From contig JABDGD010000018.1 in NCBI GenBank assembly GCA_013286205.1, positions 1 through 44,482 of the forward strand: a stretch of 44,482 nt of DNA, written 5' to 3'. Position 1 is the first letter of the stretch. Each line of letters opens with the position of its first letter. The position numbers and the translations under genes were made by a program. Shown one piece after another: positions 16,979-25,875 of the stretch. The notes under the pieces were generated by a model. That model was not told the origin of the DNA, searched no databases, and saw nothing but the letters and a program-made list of their open reading frames with translations. This DNA comes from Candidatus Firestoneibacteriota bacterium. GTDB taxonomy: Bacteria > Oederibacteriota > Muellerivitia > Muellerivitales > Muellerivitaceae.

Positions 16979-18490
16979 ATGCGTCAGCAATTTGGAATGA
17001 ATCAAAAGATGCAGCAGCGCATGATCATGACGCCTATGCTGCAACAGGCCATGAAGATCCTCCAGATGTCGACCATGGAGCTGAAGGACTGGGTCGAAAA
17101 GGAAATGGTCGAAAATCCTGTTCTCGAAGAAAATGAAGAAACTACCCCGGATAAAAATACTCCCGAAGAAGACGCTTCTCCCTCGAACACTGAAGAAACT
17201 GTTTCGGATCCCACTTTAGAAAAAGCCCGCGAGCAGCACGATACGGATTTGGTAGAACACATCAAAGACGGCGAACGTTTTAAAGAAGAAACCTGGGCCA
17301 TGTATCAGGAGTCGCAAGAATACGGCGACGCCGGCGACAGCGAATATGGCGGAAGACAAAATTCTGAGGCGGATCAGGAAAAAAGAGATTTTGTGGAAGC
17401 TTCCATCACCCGCGCGCCCAGCCTGGCGGAACATTTGGAATGGCAATTTCTACTCGTCGCAAAAAATGAGCAGGAAGAAGCGATCGGCAAACTGATCATC
17501 GGTAATTTGGACGACAACGGTTATCTTACGACCAAACTGGAAGACCTGGCGGCGGCCCAACAAGTTTCTGTGGCTAATATTGAAAAAGTCTTGAGTGTGA
17601 TTCAAGGATTGGAACCCACGGGTGTGGGGGCCAGGGATCTTCGGGAATGTCTGCTGCTTCAATTGGAAAACCGCACGGGGGCTATGGCCCAAAGAGCTTA
17701 CCAGGTGGTTTTAAACCACTTTGAGGATATGGAGAAAAGACGCTATCCGGCCATCCTGAAGGGCCTGGAATGCGATGAGGAACAACTGCGGGAAGCCCTG
17801 GCCTATGTGGGCAATCTGGAGCCCAAACCGGGCCGGTCTTTCGAGGTGATTGATACTAAATATGTGACCCCTGACGTGAGCGTCCGAAAGATTGAAGGGG
17901 AATATGTGGTGGTCTTGAATGACGAGCCGGTACCCCGGCTTCGGGTTTCTCCCTATTACCGGCGTATGTTAAAAGATAAAAACGCCGTGGACGCGAAAGA
18001 AACCAAAAAGTTCCTGGAAACTAAAATTCAATCGGCGATCTGGCTGATTAAAAATATTGAGCAGCGCCGCAAGACCATTTACCGCGTTACTGAAGCCATC
18101 TTCCGCATTCAAAAAGAGTTTTTGGAGAACGGGGTTAATTCCTTAAAGCCGCTGACCTTGAAACAGGTAGCCGACATGATCGGCATGCATGAATCGACTA
18201 TCAGCCGGGTCACCACCCACAAGTATGTGCAGACACCGAGAGGATTATTTGAACTCAAATATTTCTTTACCAGCGGATTGGAGTCTTCCGACGGTATGGA
18301 TGTGTCATCCCTCTCCGTAAAAGAGAAGATTAAAGAGATGATCGACCTGGAACCGCCTCAAAAGCCCCTATCGGACCAGAAGATCATGCAAAATCTGACA
18401 GATCAGGGACTGAGTATTGCCCGCCGCACCATCGCGAAGTACCGCGAAGAGTTGCGCATCCCGCCCGCGTCTCAAAGACGAAAACTGTAA
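16979..18490 (+). CDS. rpoN: RNA polymerase sigma-54 factor
   Basis: The 503-residue protein has all sigma-54 regions: a Gln/Met-rich activator-binding region I (residues 1-50), an acidic linker (about 50-130), the core-binding part, the helix-turn-helix (MIGMHESTISRVT) and the RpoN box ARRTIAKYRE (481-490). It directs transcription from -24/-12 promoters with AAA+ activators, none of which is in this window. ATG 16979 has AAGG ten bases upstream. I saw no clear -24/-12 promoter in the intergenic gaps here. Confidence 0.96.
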   Translation: MRQQFGMNQKMQQRMIMTPMLQQAMKILQMSTMELKDWVEKEMVENPVLEENEETTPDKNTPEEDASPSNTEETVSDPTLEKAREQHDTDLVEHIKDGERFKEETWAMYQESQEYGDAGDSEYGGRQNSEADQEKRDFVEASITRAPSLAEHLEWQFLLVAKNEQEEAIGKLIIGNLDDNGYLTTKLEDLAAAQQVSVANIEKVLSVIQGLEPTGVGARDLRECLLLQLENRTGAMAQRAYQVVLNHFEDMEKRRYPAILKGLECDEEQLREALAYVGNLEPKPGRSFEVIDTKYVTPDVSVRKIEGEYVVVLNDEPVPRLRVSPYYRRMLKDKNAVDAKETKKFLETKIQSAIWLIKNIEQRRKTIYRVTEAIFRIQKEFLENGVNSLKPLTLKQVADMIGMHESTISRVTTHKYVQTPRGLFELKYFFTSGLESSDGMDVSSLSVKEKIKEMIDLEPPQKPLSDQKIMQNLTDQGLSIARRTIAKYREELRIPPASQRRKL

Positions 18491-18533
18491 TAAACACCTG
18501 AAAATTCCATGAAAAATCCTTACCCTGTAAGGT

Positions 18534-18576
18534 GAGGTTCATTGACTTCCCATACCTGAATGTTAAAATGAACCTC
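18534..18576 (+). promoter_or_regulatory. hpf promoter embedded in a 10-bp perfect dyad
   Basis: TTGACT (18542-18547) and TAAAAT (18564-18569) are 16 bases apart, with TG one base before the -10 (extended -10). Perfect inverted arms GAGGTTCATT (18534-18543) and AATGAACCTC (18567-18576) overlap the two boxes. The dyad could be a repressor site. It could also be a terminator for rpoN, since CTCTTTTC follows. Confidence 0.7.
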
Positions 18577-18646
18577 TTTTCGCGATATTTCTGCTCAATT
18601 TCCCGTAAAAATCGGGGTCTGTGACGCTTCTCCAAGAGGAAAAACC

Positions 18647-19174
18647 ATGAAAATTCACATTACCAGCCGTCATGAAAAGCTGACTGAAGGCCTAAAAAAC
18701 CACGTAGAAGAGAAGATTGAACGAGTTGAGCGCTATGTGGGAAAAATTAAAGAAGCCCATGTCATTTTGAATTTTGAGAAGAAAGTGCACCTTTGCGAGG
18801 TGGTTTTGACCGCCAAGGACCTCAAGCTCAGCGCCAAAGCGAGCTCCCGCGATATGTATCAGTCCATTGATGCCGCCTTAGGCCGTTTGGAAACCCAAGC
18901 CCAGAAACAAAAAGAAAAACGCTCCAGCCACCATCGTGCTGAAAGCGGCCGGGCCACCCGCGGGATGGTTGCGGAGCCGGTCGAAGCCGAAGACGTCAAA
19001 GTGGTGAAGACCAAAAAGTTTGCGGTAAAGCCCATGACCGTGGATGAAGCCGCCATGCAGTTGACCGCGTCGAAGGATGAATTTTTAGTGTTTTATAACG
19101 CTGAAAACGAACGCACCAGCGTGGTTTACAAGCGCTCGGACAGCCATGTGGGCCTGATTGAACCTGAATATTGA
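18647..19174 (+). CDS. hpf: Long-form ribosome hibernation promoting factor
   Basis: The 175-residue protein has the N-terminal HPF/YfiA domain (MKIHITSRHEKLTEGLKNHV, residues 1-100) and the C-terminal dimerisation domain of long HPF (about 115-175, DEAAMQLTASKDEFLVFYN). Long HPF dimerises 70S ribosomes in resting cells. The linker is rich in charged and His residues. ATG 18647 follows GAGG. It lies between rpoN and ptsN in the usual order and has its own good promoter about 80 bases upstream. Confidence 0.95.
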   Translation: MKIHITSRHEKLTEGLKNHVEEKIERVERYVGKIKEAHVILNFEKKVHLCEVVLTAKDLKLSAKASSRDMYQSIDAALGRLETQAQKQKEKRSSHHRAESGRATRGMVAEPVEAEDVKVVKTKKFAVKPMTVDEAAMQLTASKDEFLVFYNAENERTSVVYKRSDSHVGLIEPEY

Positions 19175-19243
19175 GCCTGACTACTGATAGCACCGTTGGG
19201 GACCTTCGGGTCTAAAGAGCCGTTCACTACTGGGAGGTTGTTC

Positions 19244-19708
19244 ATGCAGATTCTCGATTTTTTATCCGTTGATTCGATCAAGTTATCCATGGAATCGAAA
19301 AACAAAAAAGACGCCATCAAAGAATTGGTCGAGGTTTTGTTTAAGTCCGGCAAGGTGAAAGACAAGAAAAAGATGATTCAAACTCTCATGGAACGTGAAG
19401 AACTGGGTTCCACGGGTATTGGACAGGGCATCGCCATTCCTCACGGCAAGTCGGATACGGTTTCGGATCTGGCGGCGGCTTTCGGCGTCTCCACTGACGG
19501 CGTGAGCTTTGACTCATTGGACGGCGAACCGGTGAACATTTTTTTCCTTCTGGTTGCCCCCGAAGGCGCGGCAGGAGCCCATTTGAAAGCTCTGGCCCGC
19601 ATCTCCAGCCTGCTCAAAGATAAGTATTTCCGCAAGTCCCTGCTCTCGGCTCAAAACGCCGAGGAAGTGATCAAGATTATCCAAGAAGAAGAAAAACTCA
19701 AACACTAG
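19244..19708 (+). CDS. ptsN: PTS EIIA-Ntr type regulatory protein
   Basis: The 154-residue EIIA domain of the fructose/nitrogen family has its phosphorylation site in IAIPHGKSD (His67). In other bacteria it is the output of the nitrogen PTS and controls potassium and carbon/nitrogen functions. No dedicated EI-Ntr or NPr is in the window, so the HPr and EI encoded downstream may phosphorylate it. ATG 19244 follows GGGAGG; the frame stays open upstream, but no other start has such a site. Confidence 0.92.
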   Translation: MQILDFLSVDSIKLSMESKNKKDAIKELVEVLFKSGKVKDKKKMIQTLMEREELGSTGIGQGIAIPHGKSDTVSDLAAAFGVSTDGVSFDSLDGEPVNIFFLLVAPEGAAGAHLKALARISSLLKDKYFRKSLLSAQNAEEVIKIIQEEEKLKH

Positions 19709-19744
19709 GTCTTTCCCAGGCGAAGATTTCGAGGCGGCCACCCG

Positions 19745-20701
19745 ATGAAAAAAATATCCGTGGAGTCACTCTTTCAACAAGCCAAGGAAAGACTTCGCCT
19801 AACGCCTTTATTTGAAGTGGATATGAGCGGCCGCGAGATTGTGGGCGTTGATATCAACCGCATGGGTATGGGCCTGACCGGTTATTTGAAATGGTTTCCT
19901 TTCCACCGCCTTCAAGTCATCGGCAAAACTGAAATTCACTATTTGCAGACGCTTAAGCCGGCGCAGCGCAAAAAAATTCTTCAAACTCTCTTTTCTAAAA
20001 AAATGCCCTGTGTGGTCGTGACACACAAAATGAAAACGCCTGCGGATCTGATCAACGTGGCGAAAAAATATAAGGTTCCTATTTTTACCACGCCGACTCC
20101 AACCACGAAGTTTATTTCTGAAATCTCCGTTTACCTTGAAGAAGAGTTCGCGCCCGAAACTACACAGCATGGGACGCTGATGGATATTTACGGCGTAGGC
20201 ATTTTGATTTTGGGCAGCTCGGGCATTGGCAAAAGTGAATGCGCGCTGGATCTGGTAGAACGCGGACACCGCCTGGTGGCGGATGACCTGGTTTACATGA
20301 AACGTTTGGCTAACCGGATTGTGATGGGCTCCAGATCCGAAATCATCAAGCACCACATGGAAATCAGGGGATTGGGCATCATCAATATTGAGAACCTCTT
20401 TGGGGTTGGCGCGATTCGCGACAAGAAGCGCATTGAGCTGGTGGTGCGGTTGGAAGAGTGGGACAACAAAAAAGAATACGACCGGTTGGGGCTGGCGCCT
20501 GCCACGCATAAAATTTTCGATGTGGAACTGCCGACTTTTGTGATTCCGGTCCGCCCGGGGCGTAATTTGGCGGTCATTATTGAAGTGGCGGCCATGAACC
20601 ACCGGTCGATGAAGATGGGTTATTTTACAGCGCAAGAATTCGCGGACCGTGTGGGACGCATTATGACCGAAGAGACCAACCGGCAGAAAGGCACCCGCTA
20701 A
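19745..20701 (+). CDS. hprK: HPr kinase/phosphorylase
   Basis: The 318-residue protein has an N-terminal DRTGG-like domain (about 1-130), His142, the P-loop GSSGIGKS (157-164), ADD (179-181) and the HprK signature MEIRGLGIINI (205-215). It adds or removes phosphate on the regulatory serine of HPr; the HPr encoded downstream (26764) has the matching Ser47. It is therefore a working kinase-target pair in one cluster. The stop overlaps the next start by one base (TAATG). Confidence 0.96.
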   Translation: MKKISVESLFQQAKERLRLTPLFEVDMSGREIVGVDINRMGMGLTGYLKWFPFHRLQVIGKTEIHYLQTLKPAQRKKILQTLFSKKMPCVVVTHKMKTPADLINVAKKYKVPIFTTPTPTTKFISEISVYLEEEFAPETTQHGTLMDIYGVGILILGSSGIGKSECALDLVERGHRLVADDLVYMKRLANRIVMGSRSEIIKHHMEIRGLGIINIENLFGVGAIRDKKRIELVVRLEEWDNKKEYDRLGLAPATHKIFDVELPTFVIPVRPGRNLAVIIEVAAMNHRSMKMGYFTAQEFADRVGRIMTEETNRQKGTR

Positions 20702-21969
20702 TGCAAAGCTGGCGCTGGCTTTATCCCGGAATGAGATTGAAACGCTGGTTTGTCCTGATCGGGATGGCTTTGTTTGTTTTTATCGTCGGCTTTTCGGGTT
20801 TGATGAGCGAGCACATTTCGGGCATTCACGTCCGGCCCGCCATTGTGGTGGATATCGAAGACCATCTCAAACGCCTCAAGTTTGTCGACTTTCTCTTTAT
20901 GGTGCTGGCGATCTGGGGTTTTATTTTAGGCATCCGCCGTTTGATGTTCTCGGTTTTGACGGTGTACGCTCCCGCCCGTGAAAAAGAATTTCTCAATGTG
21001 GTCTATGAACGCACCCGTTTAAAAAGAGGCCCCCGCATTGTGGTCGTTGGCGGCGGGACCGGTATGCCGAATGTTCTTTCCAGCCTCAAACAATACACCA
21101 GCAATTTAACCGCGGTGGTGACGGTCGCTGATGACGGCGGCAGCTCGGGCCGTCTTCGCAAAGATTTTGGAACCCCACCTCCGGGCGATATCCGCAATTG
21201 CATCGTGGCTTTATCCGATCAGGAAACTCTTCTTAACGATCTCTTTCAATACCGCTTTAAAGGCCATGGCGATCTGAAGGGTCACAGCTTCGGTAATTTG
21301 TTTATCACGGTGATGAAAGAAATCACCGGCGACTTTGGCCGGGCCGTGGAGGAATCCAGCCGCGTTCTTTCGACCCGGGGAACCGTGATGCCCGTAACCT
21401 TTGAACCCATGACCCTGATGGCCAAATTGAAAAATGGAAAAATAGTCGTGGGAGAATCCAATATCTCCAAGTCGAAAGTTCCTATCGAGCAGGTCATGCT
21501 CAAAGAAAAGACCATCAAACCTAATCGTGAAGTGCTTAAGGCTATTTTAGAAGCGGACGCGGTGGTGCTGGGCCCGGGCAGCCTCTATACCAGTGTGATT
21601 CCCAATTTGCTCATTCCCCAGGTGGCCGAGACCATCGCTCTTTCCCGCGCGGTTAAAATTTATGTCTGCAACGTTATGACCCAGCCGGGCGAGACGGACG
21701 GCTATACGGTCTCAGATCACGTGAACGCCATCTTGAAACATACGGGCCCCAATTTTGTCCATTACGTCATCGCCAATAAAGAAAAAGTGTCGCCGAAACT
21801 TTTGCACCGTTACGAACTATTTCATCAAGAGCCGGTGGTGCTGGACGAGGCCGCCGTGGAAGCCCTGGGCGTTAAGCTGGTTAAAAATAATCTGCTGAAT
21901 TATGAGAATTATGTGCGGCATAGCTCGGAAAAATTAGGTAAGGCTATTATCCGCCGTTTGGTGATCTGA
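20701..21969 (+). CDS. YvcK/CofD-like gluconeogenesis factor with N-terminal membrane anchor
   Basis: The 422-residue protein begins with two membrane segments (about 16-34 and 62-88), then a CofD-like Rossmann domain with VVVGGGTGMPNVLSSLK (114-130), TVADDGGSSGRLR and FGTPPPGDIRNC. YvcK proteins of Gram-positives bind UDP-sugars and adjust gluconeogenesis and cell-wall supply; this form is tied to the membrane. It is coupled to hprK by overlap. In proteobacterial clusters of this type RapZ often holds this place; no RapZ gene is seen here. Confidence 0.9.
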   Translation: MQSWRWLYPGMRLKRWFVLIGMALFVFIVGFSGLMSEHISGIHVRPAIVVDIEDHLKRLKFVDFLFMVLAIWGFILGIRRLMFSVLTVYAPAREKEFLNVVYERTRLKRGPRIVVVGGGTGMPNVLSSLKQYTSNLTAVVTVADDGGSSGRLRKDFGTPPPGDIRNCIVALSDQETLLNDLFQYRFKGHGDLKGHSFGNLFITVMKEITGDFGRAVEESSRVLSTRGTVMPVTFEPMTLMAKLKNGKIVVGESNISKSKVPIEQVMLKEKTIKPNREVLKAILEADAVVLGPGSLYTSVIPNLLIPQVAETIALSRAVKIYVCNVMTQPGETDGYTVSDHVNAILKHTGPNFVHYVIANKEKVSPKLLHRYELFHQEPVVLDEAAVEALGVKLVKNNLLNYENYVRHSSEKLGKAIIRRLVI

Positions 21970-22007
21970 TAAGGTTTGAGGTGTTAATTCTAGGCGCGAG
22001 GTGAGAT

Positions 22008-22409
22008 ATGTTTGGAATTGTGGTCGCCACTCATGGCGAGTTCGGTAAAGAATTAGTCGCCACGCTTCAAATGATTCTGGGCGAAAGCGAGGGGATTAAA
22101 GCGCTGGCCCTGCATTCCTCCGAGACCCTTGAAAGCTTTAAAGAAAAGCTGGAAGGAACCCTGAAAAAAGTTGATCCCAAAAATCACGGTTCTTTAGTGC
22201 TGGTCGACATGATCGGCGGAACACCTTTTAATGTGGCTCTCTTGGCGGCTCAGACTCACAAACTTCAAATCGTCACCGGGGTCAATTTACCCATGCTCAT
22301 TAAAGTGGCTACCAGCCAGGACGAGAAGGATTTGGAAACGCTGGCGCTGGAAACTCAAAAGGTCACCCGCGAGGGTGTGATGACGTCGGTAGAGCTGCTT
22401 CGAAAGTAA
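22008..22409 (+). CDS. PTS mannose-family EIIA component
   Basis: The 133-residue protein starts MFGIVVATHGEFGKEL, where His9 is the phosphorylated histidine of the EIIA-Man fold, and has VDMIGGTPFN in the middle. It takes phosphate from HPr and hands it to EIIB. It is a free-standing IIA, not fused to IIB as in E. coli ManX. It is followed within 30 bases by IIB. The sugar is not determined; mannose, glucose, fructose, sorbose and amino sugars are all used by this family. Confidence 0.93.
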   Translation: MFGIVVATHGEFGKELVATLQMILGESEGIKALALHSSETLESFKEKLEGTLKKVDPKNHGSLVLVDMIGGTPFNVALLAAQTHKLQIVTGVNLPMLIKVATSQDEKDLETLALETQKVTREGVMTSVELLRK

Positions 22410-22436
22410 TAAAGCCGCAGGGATAAAGAGGACATG

Positions 22437-22919
22437 ATGAACATTCAACTCATTCGAATTGACGACCGGTTGATCCACGGACAGGTAGTGGTGGGCTGGG
22501 TTAAGGCGCTGGATATCCAGCGTCTGGTAGTGGTGAATGACGAGATCGCCAAAAACAATATGCGCCGCACCCTGATGGAAATGGCCGTTCCGGCCGGGCT
22601 CAAAGTGAACTTTTATGATGTGGCAGGGGCGGTTGACGCCGCGAAAGATGATTCGCAAGACCGCGCTTTGCTGCTTTTCGCGGGTCCGGCGGATGTTTTG
22701 ACTTTTGCCAAAGCAGGCGGGCCGGTGAAGGCCGTCAACGTGGGCGGGATGCACTATTGCGACGGCAAGACCCAGATGAGCAAGACCATCTGTGTTGATC
22801 CGAATGACCTGTCGGCTTTTAAAGAATTGAAAAAAATGGGCGTGGAGATGGAATCCCGGGCGGTTCCCGGCGATATGCGGGAAGCTTTGGATAAAGTTCT
22901 CCCCGAGATCAAAAACTGA
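22437..22919 (+). CDS. PTS mannose-family EIIB component
   Basis: The 160-residue protein opens MNIQLIRIDDRLIHGQV, with His14 as phosphorylation site in the RIDDRLIHGQ signature of the EIIB-Man/Sor family. ATG 22437 was chosen over ATG 22434 because it is 5 bases from GAGG. The domain is soluble and would pass phosphate to sugar brought in by IIC/IID. It is followed after 8 bases by the GH57 enzyme. Confidence 0.93.
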   Translation: MNIQLIRIDDRLIHGQVVVGWVKALDIQRLVVVNDEIAKNNMRRTLMEMAVPAGLKVNFYDVAGAVDAAKDDSQDRALLLFAGPADVLTFAKAGGPVKAVNVGGMHYCDGKTQMSKTICVDPNDLSAFKELKKMGVEMESRAVPGDMREALDKVLPEIKN

Positions 22920-22927
22920 GGTCTGAC

Positions 22928-25093
22928 GTGAAAAAAATAAATTTCATTTTTGGCGTTCACAACCATCAACCGGTCGGTAATTTCGGCCAGGTGTTCGAAG
23001 CTTTATATGAAAAATCCTACGAACCTTTCCTGCGTATTTTGCATAAACACCCCAAGGTGAAGTGCACCTTTCATGTGACGGGGCCTTTGCTGGAATGGAT
23101 TGAAGAAAACCGTCCTGAATATTTCAAAATGCTCAAAGAAATGGCGACCCGGGGACAGGTTGAGTTTTTCACGGGCGCGATGTACGAGGCCATTTTGGCC
23201 ATTCTGCCGGACCGGGATAAAATCGGCCAGATCCGCATGTTGACGGAGTATCTCCAAAAGAAATTTAAAGTTGATGCCAAGGGTATGTGGCTCGCTGAGC
23301 GGGTTTGGGAACCCCATTTGACCAAAGCCCTGGCGGACGCGGGAGTGGAATATGTGGTCATCGACGATGCCCATTTGAAAGCGGCGGGCTTGGCGGAAGA
23401 ACAAACTTATGGCTATTACCTGATGGAAGAACAGGGCGAAACGGCAGCGGTTTTTCCGATTTCCGAAAAAATGCGTTATTTGGTGCCTTTTCAAGCAGTG
23501 GAAGAAACCATTGAGTATCTGCGGTCTTTAGCTACCGAAGAGGGCGACCGCTGTGTGGTGTTGATGGATGACGGTGAAAAGTTTGGCGGCTGGCCCGACA
23601 CCTATAAATGGGTTTATGAGGAAGGCTGGCTGGAAAAATTCTTTACGGCCCTGGAACAAAATTCCGAGTGGCTCAATAACACCACCTTCGCTGAGTATAA
23701 AAACAACCACCATTCTCAGGGCATCGTTAATTTACCCACGGGATCTTATACCGAAATGGGCGAGTGGTCATTGCCGACTGAAGCGGCCCGTGAATATGAC
23801 AAGATCCGCCATGAATTGCGGGACCGGGGTGAGATGCACCGCTATGAGCTTTATTTAAAGGGCGGCTTCTGGCGCAACTTCTTCATGAAGTATTCGGAAA
23901 GCAATCATCTGCACAAGAAGCTCCTGTGGGTTTCGAAAAAAGTGGAAGCGGCCCGCCAAAAGCTCGCCAAGAAATCCACGCCTAAACAAAAAGCCGTTTT
24001 GGATCAGGCGGTTTTGGCGCTTTACCGCGGCGAATGCAACTGCCCCTACTGGCATGGTGTTTTCGGCGGTCTTTATCTCAATCACCTTCGTTTCGCCATG
24101 TACCGCCAGTTTATCGAGGCGGAAAAATTAGCCGACTCCATCTTGAATCCCGAGGGCGATTTGCAGGTGACTGAAACGGATTTTGATAAAGATGGCCGCA
24201 ATGAGTTGATTGTGGAGGGTAAGGGTTATCACGCCATTCTGGCTCCGGCCAAAGGCGGAAGCCTGATTGAAATCGATTATTTAAAAAACGCTATTAACCT
24301 TTCGGATTCGTTAACGCGCCGTAAGGAACCTTACCATGAAAAACTCAAGGCCCTTAAAGACTCGGCTCATAGCGGCGCGGGCGTGGCCAGTATTCACGAT
24401 ATGGTTCGGGTTAAAGAACCTGGGCTGGAAAATAAACTTTTCTACGATCCGGATGAACGCGCCAGTTTGATTGAGCGTATTTTGCCGCTCGACACCAAAG
24501 TGGAAAATCTCTGGAGGGGTGAATATCAAGAGCTGGGCGATTTTCACCAGGCGGTTTTTCAATACAAAGTGGAACAACCCAAACGTAAAGACCAACCCCT
24601 GAAGGTGATTTTGAACCATCCGGGTTCAATCGAGGGTAATCCGGTTCAGTTGACTAAGCGTCTTTCCTTGAATCCGGTTAATTTTGAGCTGGAAGTGGTT
24701 TATCAGCTGAAAAATTTGGGTTCTAAAGAACTGCGGTTCTTGTTCATGAGCGAATGGAATTTAACGCTCCTGGCGGGCGATGCTTCTGATCGAAATTATT
24801 TCATCTCGGGACGAGACGTGAAAGAAACACGTCTCAATAGCATGGGTATGGAAGCTGAAGTGGTAAAGGCCGGCATGCGGGACGGCTGGTTGAAGCTGGA
24901 GATTGATTTTGAAACGGAAAAACCGGCGCATTTCTGGCGTTATCCGGTTGAGACCATTTCCCAATCTGAAGGCGGGTTTGAGCGGGTTTATCAAGGTTCC
25001 TGTTTGCTCTGGGGCTGGCAGGTCGTGCTGCCTCCTCAGGGTGTTTTTGAGGCGCCGTTATCGCTGCGCTTGAAGGAGACTAAAGGATCGTGA
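22928..25093 (+). CDS. Glycoside hydrolase family 57 enzyme (4-alpha-glucanotransferase/alpha-amylase type)
   Basis: The 721-residue protein has the GH57 catalytic domain at the N-terminus: GVHNHQPVGNFG (9-20), WLAERVWEP with nucleophile Glu124, and the acid/base Asp in MDDGEKFGGW (213-222). It is followed by a helical DUF1925-like part and a C-terminal DUF1926-like beta domain that begins with DFDKDGRNELI, an EF-hand-like loop. This architecture is that of 4-alpha-glucanotransferase/amylopullulanase relatives acting on maltodextrin or glycogen. No signal peptide is present, so it is cytoplasmic. GTG 22928 is the start. It lies inside the PTS operon and overlaps IIC (TGATG). Confidence 0.93.
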   Translation: MKKINFIFGVHNHQPVGNFGQVFEALYEKSYEPFLRILHKHPKVKCTFHVTGPLLEWIEENRPEYFKMLKEMATRGQVEFFTGAMYEAILAILPDRDKIGQIRMLTEYLQKKFKVDAKGMWLAERVWEPHLTKALADAGVEYVVIDDAHLKAAGLAEEQTYGYYLMEEQGETAAVFPISEKMRYLVPFQAVEETIEYLRSLATEEGDRCVVLMDDGEKFGGWPDTYKWVYEEGWLEKFFTALEQNSEWLNNTTFAEYKNNHHSQGIVNLPTGSYTEMGEWSLPTEAAREYDKIRHELRDRGEMHRYELYLKGGFWRNFFMKYSESNHLHKKLLWVSKKVEAARQKLAKKSTPKQKAVLDQAVLALYRGECNCPYWHGVFGGLYLNHLRFAMYRQFIEAEKLADSILNPEGDLQVTETDFDKDGRNELIVEGKGYHAILAPAKGGSLIEIDYLKNAINLSDSLTRRKEPYHEKLKALKDSAHSGAGVASIHDMVRVKEPGLENKLFYDPDERASLIERILPLDTKVENLWRGEYQELGDFHQAVFQYKVEQPKRKDQPLKVILNHPGSIEGNPVQLTKRLSLNPVNFELEVVYQLKNLGSKELRFLFMSEWNLTLLAGDASDRNYFISGRDVKETRLNSMGMEAEVVKAGMRDGWLKLEIDFETEKPAHFWRYPVETISQSEGGFERVYQGSCLLWGWQVVLPPQGVFEAPLSLRLKETKGS

Positions 25094-25875
25094 TGTCACA
25101 TTGGTTTCTCATCTCAACCCTATTGGCGTTTTTGAGCCTGGACGTGGCCGCGGTCGGCCAGTTCATGGTTTGCCGGCCTATTGTGGTGGGACCTTTAGTG
25201 GGATGGTTTTTAGGACATCCGGATATTGGACTGGAGATGGGCGCGCTGATTGAGTTGATTTGGATCGGCGATTTGCCAGTGGGAGCGCATTTACCCATGG
25301 ATTTGATGATGCTCTCGGGTGTCTCGGTCGCTTTTGCCTGTGAATTGTTGGGCACCAAGTATCCGAATGAAGCGGTGATGACTTACGCCCTGGGGATGAC
25401 TATTCCGCTGGCGGCTTTGAGCACTGAAGTGGATATTTTTATCAGCAAGTTCAACGTGCGCTGGGTTCATTTGGCGCAGCGTATGGCGCTGAGCGGGCAT
25501 TTTAGAACTTTTGCCTGGATCAACTGGTTTGTGCTTTTGGAACTTCTCATTAAAGGCTTTGTGGTCGCGGCGGTGAGTTTGACTTTGGTGCACTTTACTT
25601 CGGGACTTTTCTTTTTATTCACGACGATTCTCAACGGCAAAGTGATTGAGGGCCTCTATTACGCTCATTGGTTGCTTCTGGCCCTGGGCTGCTCGGCGGT
25701 TATCGATCTTTTGGTGGAAAAGAAAACAGCGGTCTATTTGATTCTCTCCATTGTGACCATTATGGGACTGGCGATTTTTTATCACATGCAGGGCGTTTAT
25801 CTGGTTTCCATCGCGCTTTGCGTGGGTTTTGCTTTGGCTTTGTTCTATATGGGAAAGGGGGAAAAGAATGGCTGA
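25093..25875 (+). CDS. PTS mannose-family EIIC component
   Basis: The 260-residue membrane protein of the EIIC-Man/Sor family has at least six hydrophobic segments and the conserved early part VGQFMVCRPIVVGPLVGW, GHPDIGLEMGALIELIWIG and LPVGAHLPMD. It forms the sugar channel with IID. ATG 25093 overlaps the GH57 stop and has AAAGGA upstream; GTG 25090 is an alternative. Its end overlaps the IID start by 8 bases. Confidence 0.92.
   Translation: MSHWFLISTLLAFLSLDVAAVGQFMVCRPIVVGPLVGWFLGHPDIGLEMGALIELIWIGDLPVGAHLPMDLMMLSGVSVAFACELLGTKYPNEAVMTYALGMTIPLAALSTEVDIFISKFNVRWVHLAQRMALSGHFRTFAWINWFVLLELLIKGFVVAAVSLTLVHFTSGLFFLFTTILNGKVIEGLYYAHWLLLALGCSAVIDLLVEKKTAVYLILSIVTIMGLAIFYHMQGVYLVSIALCVGFALALFYMGKGEKNG

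Noticed and set aside
19808..20635. A 275-codon minus-strand frame opposite hprK
   Set aside because: The sense strand encodes an unambiguous HprK with all motifs; the antisense product has no recognisable domain.
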